From: Brachionus plicatilis
Lineage: Eukaryota; Rotifera; Eurotatoria; Ploima; Brachionidae
Direction of reading: 5' to 3'
DNA length: 64,000 bases
Assembly (NCBI GenBank): GCA_010279815.1
Contig: QEOQ01000344.1
Location: forward strand, 667,458-731,457
The position numbers and the translations under genes are program-made. Shown piece after piece: positions 45,238 to 56,700 of the stretch (the stretch's first letter is position 1; every line of letters begins with the position of its first letter). The notes under the pieces are model-generated. The model was not told the DNA's origin. It saw only the letters and a list, made by a program, of their open reading frames with translations, and did no database searches.

Positions 45238-46916
45238 CTATGAATTGTAGGCTTCATACCATATTTCGCCGGATTCTTTCAGACAACTTAAAAAAACAAA
45301 TTTAAAAAATATAAAATTGATTTTTTTTTCTTAATCTACTTGTAAATATCAAATGTTGCTTGACTCATGGTCTTACATTGATATTCAATATCATATTTTT
45401 TGCACAATTGCTTGACATGTGGTGCTATTTTGTATAAATTGTGTCTTGGCATTGTTGGAAACAAACTTTTTAATTTATCAAATTAAAAGAACAATCTAAA
45501 TAAATTGAAAATTCAAAAAGTATACTGATGTTCAATTTGGAAATTGAGATGTCCTGATACCCAATCATTGAAAGCTGATTGCTCAACATTGCATGTGGTA
45601 ATAAGCTGAGTTCTGAACCAACTTAAATCTTTGTCATAATCAATTTCCATGGGCAGATGGCTCATTTGAGTTGACCAAATAAACCAATAACTTTGTAAGA
45701 CTCGAACTATAAAAGAGAGTTTAATTGCACCGAGGGCACCCAAACTTGGAACGAACATAAAATACCATCTGAGATAATAAAGTGAGATCCACAACATATC
45801 CTTTAGAAGATTAATAAATAAATATTGTCAACAAAATCTTGAATCTTTTTCAAAAAACCTACCATTATTTTCATATATCGAATCATGTAGTAATACATCT
45901 CAATAACTGATAAGATAGGAACCAACACTGGTGGTAGTGTGAAGAAAAAATAGAATTGCTGTAAATTGTATGGTAACCAGCCTTTTTTCTTTTTACCGAT
46001 TTCTTCTGGCAATTTTTTTCCAAGTAAGTAAAAATAACTCATCCTAATATCTGGATCTTTTTTTATAGCATTCGGCTTGGCATGGTGTTTAAAATGTCTA
46101 TTGTTCCAACGATCAGCAGAAAATCCCATGATAGCACAAATGACAACTCTATGCGCAAGATGGTTCATTTTTGTAGATTTAAAAACAGATAAATGTCCCA
46201 AATCATGCTGCAGCCATCCGGCTTGAGCTTGAGTTGTAACCAAACAAGCTACTGCAATGAAATAAGTCAACCAGTTATCATAGCCACTTTTGTAGATAAT
46301 ATAAGTCCCGATCAAATCAAGAACAATCAACTGTAAAAAATGAAGTGAATAAAACCATCCACTCGGTTTGAAAAGATTCATGCCCTCGGCAAGCTTTCTC
46401 AACTGCTGAAAATCTTTATTCAATTCATCCTTTTTTTAATAAAAAAAATAATTAGAATAATTTTATTTTTATCTAACAAAAAATTAAATAAAAAATTTAG
46501 TTTAGATAAATTGTCCTTTTTATCTAACAGAAAATTAATTACTTTTCTTTCTTCGTTTTGATTAACGTCTGATTCTGGCACCACTTTTCCAATTTTTAAA
46601 GTTTTCAGATACTTTTCAACTTTATTCATATCCTTGTGAAATGATGTAAATGCATCCTTTAATTACAAAAAAAAAATTAAATTTTTTTAAAGATAATTGA
46701 TTTATTGATATAAATTACAGTAGCATCTTGTCCAACATTGTTCATCAGAATTACTTTACCACCAGGATGTTTTTTGCTGAAATTGGTTACATCGTAGACA
46801 TGGTTATCAATGACAATCCATTTATTTTGTCTTATTTCACTCCATTTAAAATTTTTTATTTCTTCACTCACACTTTTGTCCGCCTCGTTGGGAACAAGGT
46901 TAGCGCCTTTACCCAT
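45238..46916 (-). CDS. Front-end fatty acid desaturase with N-terminal cytochrome b5, copy 2
   Basis: Six exons, high to low: 46916-46719, 46656-46543, 46429-45863, 45800-45526, 45465-45340, 45286-45238; 442 aa. The first exon is identical in protein to copy 1, with the same HPGG heme motif and the same three His boxes. Differences from copy 1 cluster at the end of exon 3 and start of exon 4 (LPPVLVPILSVIEMYYYMI; FVPSLGALGAIKLSFIVRV) plus scattered changes (VVICAIMGFSADRWNN, one extra residue in exon 3). Flanks are also duplicated: about 240 bases upstream and 45 bases downstream. Intact, with good splice sites. Same membrane-bound ER role expected; regiospecificity may differ from copy 1. 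Confidence 0.9.
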
Positions 46917-46921
46917 CTCGA

Positions 46922-47158
46922 ATCGTAATGAAAGCTATCTAAATAATTGCTTAAAAAAATAAATTATCATTCATTGGAAAAAAATATTTTATTTTTAAAT
47001 TAAAAAAAATGTTTGATATTTATAGGTCTTGCTTTTTACATAATACAAATTTTTCATGCTCTGTTAGTCATGCTATTTTATTAATTAAATTGATTATATT
47101 TTTTTTGAGATTGGTTACGAAATCAATTCAAAATATTTGTAAGCGATTGTCTTTTAAA
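46922..47158 (-). promoter_or_regulatory. Conserved upstream region of desaturase 2
   Basis: Matches 39068-39300 upstream of copy 1, including the CCAAT-containing block and GACAATCGCTTACAAATATT. Small indels separate conserved blocks. Similarity stops about 240 bases from the ATG. Confidence 0.45.
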
Positions 47159-48792
47159 ATTCATGATATAATTATATAATTAAATTTTTTTTTTTATTGG
47201 TAAGTTAAAGTTAACTAAATTTTATTTATTATCAAAAAAAATAGTTTGATAATATCTTACAGGCTGTTTGAAATGGTTATTTTTCTTTTTTATAATATAC
47301 TTGTAAATTAATAATTAACACAATTAACTAATACTAAAATAAGAATTTTTTGAGATTTTTTTAATAATCATCTTAATCAATAAATTATGCTGGATCTCAG
47401 TTCTCTAGAATTTTGAATGAATATTCAGTTGCTAAAAACTAAAAATTTTTATAATGTTTCAAAAGAAATTATTAAAAGTTTTATGATTTAATTCAAAAAT
47501 ATCTTTTATTTATTATTATTATTATTATCTTTTTAAATTGTTGACGATATTACGAATTTAAAGAAATTTATTTTTGAAAAAAGACAGAGTTAAAATTCTA
47601 GTCCAAAATAGAAAGCTAAATATCATTTCAGTTTCACATATTTAGTTATGCAATAGTAGCTATTCAATTGTAAATAAAACAAAATATTTAGATAAAGTTG
47701 CTCAATTATTTTCAAACATAAAATCAATATGAAGTTCTCCTGATAACAATTTCAAAAATTTTTGAGATAGTTAAAAAACCGTTTGTAGAACAATTTTTAC
47801 ATTAAAAATTAAAAATTTTACAAGTTTTGAATTTTTTTTAATATTTAAATATTATATTAATAATAACAATATTTTCGATACACAATTTCCATTAATTTAA
47901 AGGATCTATTTTCTTATCTGTACAAATAGCTATCAACGACTTTAATTTACATGCAAAAAATAAAGAAAAAATTTTTTTAATAATATAATTTTTAAATTTA
48001 CTTTTTCAAGTTTGAATATTTTGAATTGCTAAATTTTTATATGTCTAAAATTTAACAAAATTAAGTTATCCAATAAATTATTTTTCAATCATTTTTAACA
48101 TTTTTTGATTAGATTCAAAAATTAGAATTTATTTTACTGATCAATTTGAATAAAGGCCTAAATTTAAAAAAAATAAAATGTTCTAAAATTTTAAGTTTGT
48201 ATTGATAAATTGTCATAAATTCTTAAAATCATAGGCGATAAGGAATCAATATTATTAATAAAATTTTAACGGGATTCTGAAAATTCAATTTTTTTTTAAA
48301 AAATCTGATAAATAAAAGGTCTAATTAGTTTTTTATTTTAAAATTGAATATTTTATCATTAAATTCAATATTTTTAAGGGCTTTTAAACATAAAACCTGT
48401 TTTCATTTATTTGGAGAAATTTACAAATATTTTTTGGATAAGCAGAATGTCTTTGTCAAAATATTTTTTCAAAAAAGAAAAATAATTTTCGAAAAAAACT
48501 CAAAATCCTTCCAATTATTTTCTCGAATAAATTTTCATAATTTGGAAAATTAAGATTAGATTTCCAATGCTTACTAAATATTAGACAGTATTTTTTATTC
48601 AGATAGGTTGAAGATTTTTTGGTATTTATTTCGCTCGAAATTTTGATAAATTGCAAAAATTAACACGGGTTAAGTACATTTTTTCTATTAATAAATTTAA
48701 AAAAATTGTAATTTCCACAATTCTATATTCTAATGAAATAAATTTTCAAAAAATTATACGATTGGAAAAATTCAATTATTTTTATTCAGATG
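47159..48792. other. Gene-free AT-rich stretch between desaturases 2 and 3
   Basis: No supportable gene or element. An ATT microsatellite at about 47510-47530 has no obvious hairpin before it. Small frames at 48344-48854 are A/T-biased and unsupported. Confidence 0.4.
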
Positions 48793-50391
48793 CTACATAT
48801 TGTAGGCATCATACCATATTTCTCCGGATTCTTTCAGACAACTTTAAAAAATAAATTAAAAAAATATAAAATTGATTTTTTTTTCTTAATCTACTTGTAA
48901 ATATCAAATGTTGCTTGACTCATGGTCTTACATTGATATTCAATATCATATTTTTTGCACAATTGCTTGACATGTGGTGCTATTTTGTATAAATTGTGTC
49001 TTGGCATTGTTGGAAACAAACTTTTTAATTTATCAAATTAAAAGAACAATCTAAATAAATTGAAAATTCAAAAAGTTTACTGATGTTCAATTTGGAAATT
49101 GAGATGTCCTGATACCCAATCATTGAAAGCTGATTGCTCAACATTGCATGTGGTAATAAGCTGAGTTCTGAACCAACTTAAATCTTTGTCATAATCAATT
49201 TCCATGGGCAGATGGCTCATTTGAGTAGACCAAATAAACCAATAACTTTGGAAAAATCGAACCAGAAATAACAATTTTATCATACCAAAAATACCAAGGA
49301 TTGGTACAAACATTGCACACCATCGAACAGTAAAAATTCCAATCCACATCATTTCCTTTAATTTAAAAATAAATATGTTAAATCACAAAAATTTTAAATT
49401 ACATAGAATCTTTTTCTTGAGGTTAAATAGATTGCAGTCTCAGCAGCAGATAAAATTGGAATAAGAGAAGGCGGCAAGGTGAAGAAAAAATAAAATTGTT
49501 GAAGATTATACGGTAACCAACCTTTTTTCTTTTTACCGATTTCTTTTGGCATAATTTTTCCAACCAGATAAAAATAACTAAACCTAATATCTGGATCTTT
49601 TTTTATCGTATTAGGCTTAGCATGGTGTTTAAAATGTCTACTATTCCACCAGTCTGCTGAAAATCCCATTATTGCTCCAATTATTACTCTATGCGCAAGA
49701 TGGTTCATTTTTGTAGATTTAAAAACAGACAAATGTCCCAAATCATGCTGCAACCATCCAGCTTGAGCTTGAGTTGTAACCAAACAAGCTACTGCAATGA
49801 AATAAGTCAACCAGTTATCATAGCCACTTTTGTAGATAATATAAGTCCCGATCAAATCAAGAACAATCAACTGTAAAAAATGAAGTGAATAAAACCATCC
49901 ACTCGGTTTGAAAAGATTCATGCCTTCGGCAAGCTTTCTCAACTGCTGAAAATCTTTATTCAATTCATCCTTTTTTTAATAAAAAAATAATTAAAATAAT
50001 TTTATTTTTATCTAACAAAAAATTAATTACTTTTCTTTCTTCGTTTTGATTAACGTCTGATTCTGGCACCACTTTTCCAATTTTTAAAGCTTTCAGATAT
50101 TTTTCAACTTTATTCATATCCTTGTGAAATGATATAAATGCATCCTTATATAATAATTTATTTTTTAATTTCAATAGAAAGATTTTATTTTACAGTAGCA
50201 TCTTGCCCAACATTATTGTTCATTAAGGTTTCACCTCCTGGATGTTTTTTACTAAATTTTGATACATCGTATACCTGGCTATCAATCACAATCCATTTAT
50301 TTTGTCTTATTTCACTCCATTTTAAAGTCCTTAACTCTTCAATTTCTTCATTTCCCGCCTCATTGGGAACAAGGTTTGCGCCTTTACCCAT
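48793..50391 (-). CDS. Front-end fatty acid desaturase with N-terminal cytochrome b5, copy 3 (most diverged)
   Basis: Six exons, high to low: 50391-50194, 50144-50031, 49969-49403, 49355-49081, 49020-48895, 48841-48793; 442 aa. HPGG and all three His boxes are intact, so it should be active. The cytochrome b5 exon differs from copies 1 and 2 (NEAGNEEIEELRTLKWSEIR; HPGGETLMNNN), and the second membrane region is strongly different (SAAETAIYLTSRKRFY; EMMWIGIFTVRWCAMFVPIL). By contrast exon 5 and the early part of exon 3 are nearly or exactly identical to the other copies. It lacks the shared upstream block, so it probably has its own regulation. The C-terminus is EIWYDAYNM. Confidence 0.9.
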
Positions 50392-51840
50392 ATTTTAGTG
50401 GTCAAGTCAAGATATTTTTTTGTCAATAAAATTATTATTTTGAGAAAATAAAAATTTTATAAGAAGGTTTTTTCTCAACTTCATATCGAACCACCTTTTT
50501 TTTTAAAAATTTTTCACATATTTTCGCAACAAGTTTATTTATCCAGAGGCAATTTATTCATGCTTGAAAAACCATGTTTTTTAATTTAAGTGTTGTAAAA
50601 TTTTATTGAGCATTTTTGTTTAATTAATTTATGGCGGCATATGTTGCCAACATTCAGAAACAAATTATTTTTTTGCATAGCATATAAATTGAATTTGAGG
50701 TCTTTCTTTTCATAAAAAATAATCCGTTATTTTAAAAATAAATTAAAAAATTTAAAACAAAATCTTTATGATTACTATTTTATTTTTTATTTTGATGCAT
50801 TGTTCATATCAATTATAAAAATTTTTAATAATTTTTTTATTTTTACGAATTTAATCAAATTGTTAACATTAAAAAATTTGATTAATGAATACTTTTAAAA
50901 ATTTCTAAACAAGATTAAAATTTTTTAAATATAAATGTTTTTTTAAATAAAATAATTTCGAACGTATTGGATGTTTATATAATAATATTAAATCAAACAA
51001 AGAAAGTAGAGTTCTTACGGATTTGATATAAAAATTTAAAGGTAAAATCAACATGATGGTGTTATATCTATTTAAAAATTGATTAACACTTATTAATTTC
51101 TAAAAATTAATTTAATAGTTATTTTTTTTTATTTTAAATTAGTCGAAATTTTTTATTTATAGAGAAAAAAACTTTAAAACTATTAAAATAGACTTAATTC
51201 AAAATTATTACGATTATTAATAAAATAAATGATTAAATTATCTTTTTCATCAAGTCGTATATTAGATTTCTTGAATTATTTTAACTTTTCTATGATATTT
51301 CTAGAGTGATCTAATCTTTAGTAGAAACCCTTAAATTTTCATAAAATTTTCATGGAAAATTAAATGCTTAATCATGCTCAAAGTTCTTTTCGACTTTCTT
51401 ATCATTTTAAAAATATTTTTTCTAAAAGCCTAAAATTTACTATGCTATCAAATAATATATTTAATTTATCACCAAAATTAAGTTTTTGTTAATACTCTGC
51501 AATAACATAAAAAATCAGGCGATTGTGAAATTTGGAAAAATAATATAAAAAAAATATTTAAATTGTCTAAAAGTGGGAAAAAAATTATTTTAAATCCCAT
51601 CAACAAAATCAATTACTATTTAATTATTAATTTAAATTTTTTGAGGATTTTTGAAAAAAAATTCAAATTCATTTTAATAATGGCTAAATCAGTTTTAAAA
51701 AAATCTTCGAGAATATTTAAAAAAGTTTCATTTTCCTTCAATGGCTTTCAATTTCCTAGGAAAAAATTTTAACCAACTGTTGATTTCTATATTTTTTAGC
51801 AACGTTTATTTATATATTTAATTTATTTTACTCTTTTGTC
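50392..51840. other. Gene-free AT-rich stretch upstream of desaturase 3
   Basis: No supportable gene. The 69-codon frame at 51563-51772 is Lys/Phe-rich and typical of random A/T sequence. The first few hundred bases presumably contain the copy 3 promoter; I see no conserved block. Confidence 0.4.
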
Positions 51841-51890
51841 ATGGGGCTTTACTTAACCCCACAAGTCTTAGGACTTAGTCCCTCGCAAAA
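51841..51890 (+). repeat. Retroelement-like tail with two hairpins
   Basis: GGGG (51843-51846) with CCCC (51857-51860), then AAGTC-TTAG-GACTT (51863-51876), then AGTCCCTCGC and an A/T run. Same architecture as the other hairpin tails, without a clear microsatellite. Confidence 0.4.
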
Positions 51891-52687
51891 TTTTTTAATA
51901 AAAAAATGCAGAACAGAAATCTTAAAGAAAAATAGGCTAGGATTTAGTGAATAATACAAATTGAATTAATTTTAGAACAAGAAAAATAAAAGTCAAACAG
52001 AAAAAAAATGTTTTGAAATTTTTATTATAGAATGAATCGAAAACAAAATGTAAGAAAAAATCAAAAAGAATATAAAATAAAATTTTTTTTTGATGAACAA
52101 GAGCAGGGAGGAGGCACCTCCTTTTTAATTTTACATTAGGTGAAAAACTTTTAGTTTGAGGGGACATTTTGCACAAATTAAATCTAATACCAAAAAATTC
52201 CAAATGTTTACAAAAATAATATTTGGCAAAAGTACTTCATGAAAACTTACTCAGCATTCAATTATTAAAGTTCATTTCAAGTATCTCCATATTTTTGAGA
52301 TACACTCAACATAATAATTAAAGTATCCCAACTTCTTTATTGGCAATTTTACATGATTGTCTTGTAACATAAAAATTCATATTGAATCCATCAATTCATG
52401 TTTGAACAGTCTTGTAATTTTTTAAGAGATCAGTTATCCATGATGAAATCTCTAATGATAATTGAGTAATTTTTTTCCAGTAGTTCTTATAAAGTGATCG
52501 AAAAGAAAACCCTTTCCAAGAGATAAAAGAAAAAAAAGAAGCTTATCAGATTTGAAAATAATTCAAAATACATTAGTTACAATTTTATTTGTCACTAATT
52601 AATTCTTTTTGTCTTTGTTTAATATTTTTTGTTCTTGATTATTATTTTGTTCTGATAAAATATTTATTTAGTTTTTTTAATCGATTT
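51891..52687. other. AT-rich stretch, possible LINE debris
   Basis: No gene recognised. A small AGGAGG-CA-CCTCCT palindrome lies at about 52111-52124. The region leads into the reverse transcriptase fragment at 52688 and may be its decayed upstream part. Confidence 0.3.
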
Positions 52688-52933
52688 TGCTATCTTTCAA
52701 AAAAGAAAAAACAATTTCAAATTATTCAAAATACAGCAATCAAAAGCATAAACAAGCTCCCATTTGACACACTATCTAAAGTTGTTAACCAAATATCCGG
52801 TTTGACAAGTTTTAGTGAAAAACTCGTTGATTTAAAAAAAAATTATTTCCAAAACGCGTTACAAATTGAAAATCCATTATCTAACAATCTTCTCGAAGGG
52901 TATTCCAACATTAGCAAATCGGTAATCCATTAA
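52688..52933 (+). pseudogene. Non-LTR reverse transcriptase C-terminal fragment
   Basis: About 80 codons open to a stop at 52933, reading QFQIIQNTAIKSINKLPFDT and LTSFSEKLVDLKKNYFQNAL, then NPLSNNLLEGY. This is the conserved extreme C-terminus of Jockey/CR1-group LINE proteins (LQ..QN.AIR...KLP..T, then a segment with ..L..L...Y...A). 5'-truncated, different from the copy at 21132-21863. Confidence 0.7.
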
Positions 52934-53369
52934 AATAGCATTTAATTAGCAGCAAAAAATTGCCTGTATATAAAAAAGCATCATTAAAATAGCATTAATT
53001 AATCTAGCATTATTTATTAAAGCAAAATACAAAAAAAAACTTAATAAATTTGCAGTCAATTTTAGCAGTAAATTTTTTTAATTAATCAATTAAAAAATAA
53101 AGCAAATTAATATTTCAAGTTAAGAATTATATTTTTCAAAAATCAAATTTTCAAATGCATAATTTTTCTTTGTATTTACGATGCGGTTGTTTTTTTGCTC
53201 ATAATTAGCTGGTGCCAACTTTATTTGTTAAAGCTTCGTTTTTTTTGGAAAAAAATTTAAAGATAAATTTTTCACTTGATTTAATAAAAAATTAATCGGC
53301 TTTATTTTTTTTAAACTAACTAAAAGATAGAATAGCTAAAATTTAATTAAAAATTAATAAAATTAAAAA

Positions 53370-53504
53370 TTACTATATATATTGTGCTTAGAGAGATTCC
53401 TTGATTTGTAAAACGCGCCAAAAGATTGGATTTTGTCATTTGTGAAATCATATTTTTGACTGCTTTTCGAAAAGCCTCTCAGTTCAGACACAGAAAGTCC
53501 CATT
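53370..53504 (-). CDS. Small open frame of 44 codons downstream of MED12 (weak candidate)
   Basis: ATG at 53504 on the minus strand to TAA at 53370. The product starts MGLSVSELRGFSKSSQKYDF and has mixed, protein-like composition, less A/T-biased than its flanks. A possible GT donor near its end could make it a first exon, but no following exon was found. Could be a remnant. Low confidence. Confidence 0.25.
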
Positions 53505-53741
53505 TAAATTTTTTTTTTGTTGTAATTTAGTAGCTAATCTTTAGTAGTTTATAAATTTTTATAGAGAGGATCACCTGGTCATTTGCGTGATCGGGAAAAA
53601 ATTTTTGACAAACAAAAATTTATTTAAATTATTTATTAATTAAAAAATGCATGTCTATAAGATGAATTTTTATTTCATAAAAAATATAACTTAAAAATAA
53701 AACTTCTATACAAAATTTTTACCAAAATTACAATCGTGTTC

Positions 53742-56700
53742 TCAATAATTTTGGTATTGCTGTGACTGTTGTGGCTGAGCGACACGCTGCTGTTGTTGCT
53801 GCATATACTGCTGCTGCTGCTGAGAGGACTGAACATTCATGGGCACGCCTGGGTGCTGCTTTTGCATATACTGCTGCTGATATTGTTGATTTGGCGCCTG
53901 TGGTAACTGAGCTTGTCTCTGCATAGCTTGTTGTCTCTGCTGCTGTTGCTGCCAGCTTATATTCTGTCCCATTTGAGCTTGACCAGGAGCCTGTGTTGGC
54001 ATCTGCATGCCAGCTGCACTGCTCGGCGGAGTGCTAGTATTAAACAAACGCTGCTGTTGAGCTTGCTTTTGGTGCTGAAGCTGAGCTGTCTGCTGATTGG
54101 GAAATCTGACTGCTTGCTGAGGATTCATAAAATTTTGTGATCCTGATGGAGTGTTCTGTTTGGCCAAAGGATCCGGAGTGACAGTTCGTGGTGCCGGTAT
54201 GCTCGTCTGCTGTTTGTTTACTTGGTTGTACATCTGTGCATTGTTTTGATACTGTTGTCCAGGCACGCTTGCTGGTTGGCCTTGAGGCAACATTGGCCGT
54301 GTTTGGTTCATCTGCGCTTGGTACCCAGGCATAGGCTGGTTAGGCGCCATTGGCTTTCTGATCGGATTCTGCACCTGATTGATGGGCTGATAGGGCATTC
54401 GGTTAGCTCCTTGGGGCATTGGGCCCGCAGCAGCCACTTGTCCCGGCTGAGGCATTCTTTGCTGCTGAAATTGAGCCGGATTTTGCTGTCCTTGAGCTTG
54501 ATAATATTGATTGGATTGATTTGGTGGATTGGCCATTCGCTGAGCCATGTTTGGCTGCATTATGGCGCCTGGATTTTGGCTCATTGGTCTTGGTATTACT
54601 TGCTGATTTGAGGCAAAACCTTGGCCAGCCATAACCTGATTTGGCACGTATTGTTGAGCTTGAGGTGCCATTTTAGCCTGTTGCATTGGCATTCCGGCTT
54701 GCATGCCTTGCATAGACGACACCTGAGCATTTGGCGTATTTTTTGAAGTGCTATTTTTTCGCGGTGTTGTCGATTTTTGTTTTTTTTGTAGATTTGGATT
54801 CGCCGACTTTTGTTTGTCGGGAGTCGACATTTGTCTGGTCAGACCTTTTCGGTCAGGCTGCATTTGCATTGCATTTCCGGCCATCATCATTCCTTGGCCC
54901 GGATACTGCTGCTGTTGCTGCTGATGATGCATTTGCTGGTGATGCTGCATCTGATTTTGCAGTCGGTTCATAATTTGCGAGTGATTTTGTGCCATAGGCT
55001 GAACCATCATTTGATGCTGCACTGGCTGCTGCATCGCTTGGCCCGGCTGTCCATGCATGTGCGGGTGATGAGGCTGCATAGGCATTTGGCTGTGTTGCTG
55101 CATCATCATTTCCATTTGGTTGGGCACAGTGCCGCCAATGACCACTATATCGGCATTGGGCATGCCCACTGTTGGCGAGTTCACATGAGATTTGGTCTGA
55201 TCGCCGGACATGAACCCTGGCGCGTTCATGCTCAAGTTCATTGATGACATTGGCTTCATGTTTGATGTGTTCATGGGGGTTTTTTGCTCTTTTTTCACTG
55301 TTTCCACAATAACTGGCTCCGGAAGCTCAATTAAATCATTAGGTACATCGGGTTTTTCTTTTAGATAGGACAACTCTTTGTGTATGTTCATGTGTTTGTG
55401 TCTGACCAGCAGTCTTTGTTGGTATTCGTAGCGGAGCATCTTTTTTTCCAGCTTGGAAAAGCCGTACCAAGAGAGGCAGAGCGCCGAGGCGTTTTTGACT
55501 CCTTCAATCAGCTCCCATGTGTTCACTTTTTCTTTTCGCACAAATTTAAAGCCCCTGCGCTTGTCCAGCAGGTTTGCCAGGGTCTTGGACACTGTGGTAC
55601 AATTTGACTCCACTGTCATTATCTCTAAGTTAGAGCTCCGGTTCAATGGAAGCAGTTTTCTGATGAAGTTAATGGCTTTTGTGTTTGGCAAATCACTGAA
55701 ATCTTTGGTTTCTTTGCTTATTTTCTTGATTATTGTCTGGTAGTGTCTATTGCTTTCTATGTTTGGCTCGGTGCTGATTATGTGGTGGATCAGGACAGTG
55801 AGCATGTCAATGATGATGGTAAATAGGAGTTGGTCGTTGTCAGGATCGACTACCCCCGAATAGATCAACTGGACGAATAGCCAGGCCCAGTTGGCAAAGT
55901 CGTTTGTGTTTCTAAGTATAAAGTCAAACATTGATCCGACTAGGCTTAGGCGAATATGAAGAGTGTCCATCATTATTTGTTTAATGCGAGGATCCTCGGA
56001 CAGTATCTTGTCATCTTTACCCTATGAGTTTAAAAATTTTTAAGGTATTCTAAGTTTTTTGAATTTTTTATTTTGAGCTTTTAAAAGCGTTATTAATTAA
56101 AATTTTTATTTAAATACGAAAAAAATTTAAAAATTGATTTTTGTAGCAAAATTTTAATTTTTTCTTTTAATTTTAATTTTAAAAATTGAAAAGAAAAATA
56201 TATATACTATTTTAATTTTTTTTAAATCAATTTCTGACCAGGATGTCATTTTATTGGAGATATTTTTTTTAAGTAAAAATGGTTGATGGTCTTTGATTTA
56301 TCTTAAATAGTAATGAAATTCAATTTACTGTTGAATGATGGTAAAATGCAGACTAGTATAAAAGTCAGGAAAAAAAAGTCTTAACAAGTCAAAAACAAGT
56401 CAAAGTATGACTTGGACTTGAAAATATATTTTTAAAAAAAACAAGTCAGGACTATGAATTGTTTCAAAAATATGAAAATTACAATTCATAAACTTTTTGT
56501 ATATCTTTTTTTTTTTTTAATTTTTTATATATTTTTTAAGGTTTTTTATCTTGTTTAATTTATTTCTAAAATTTTTTAAGGCATAAATTTTTTGTTTTTA
56601 TTGATTAATTCACTTAAAAAGAATAACACAATTATGTGAATTATTTAAAAAATCATGTTTCAATATCAACAGTGAAAAAGAAATTTAAACAAATAATTTT

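Noticed and set aside
54810..55244. Long plus-strand frames rich in His/Leu opposite MED12 (also 53913-54140, 54222-54611)
   Set aside because: Antisense shadows of the Gln/Met-rich MED12 tail.
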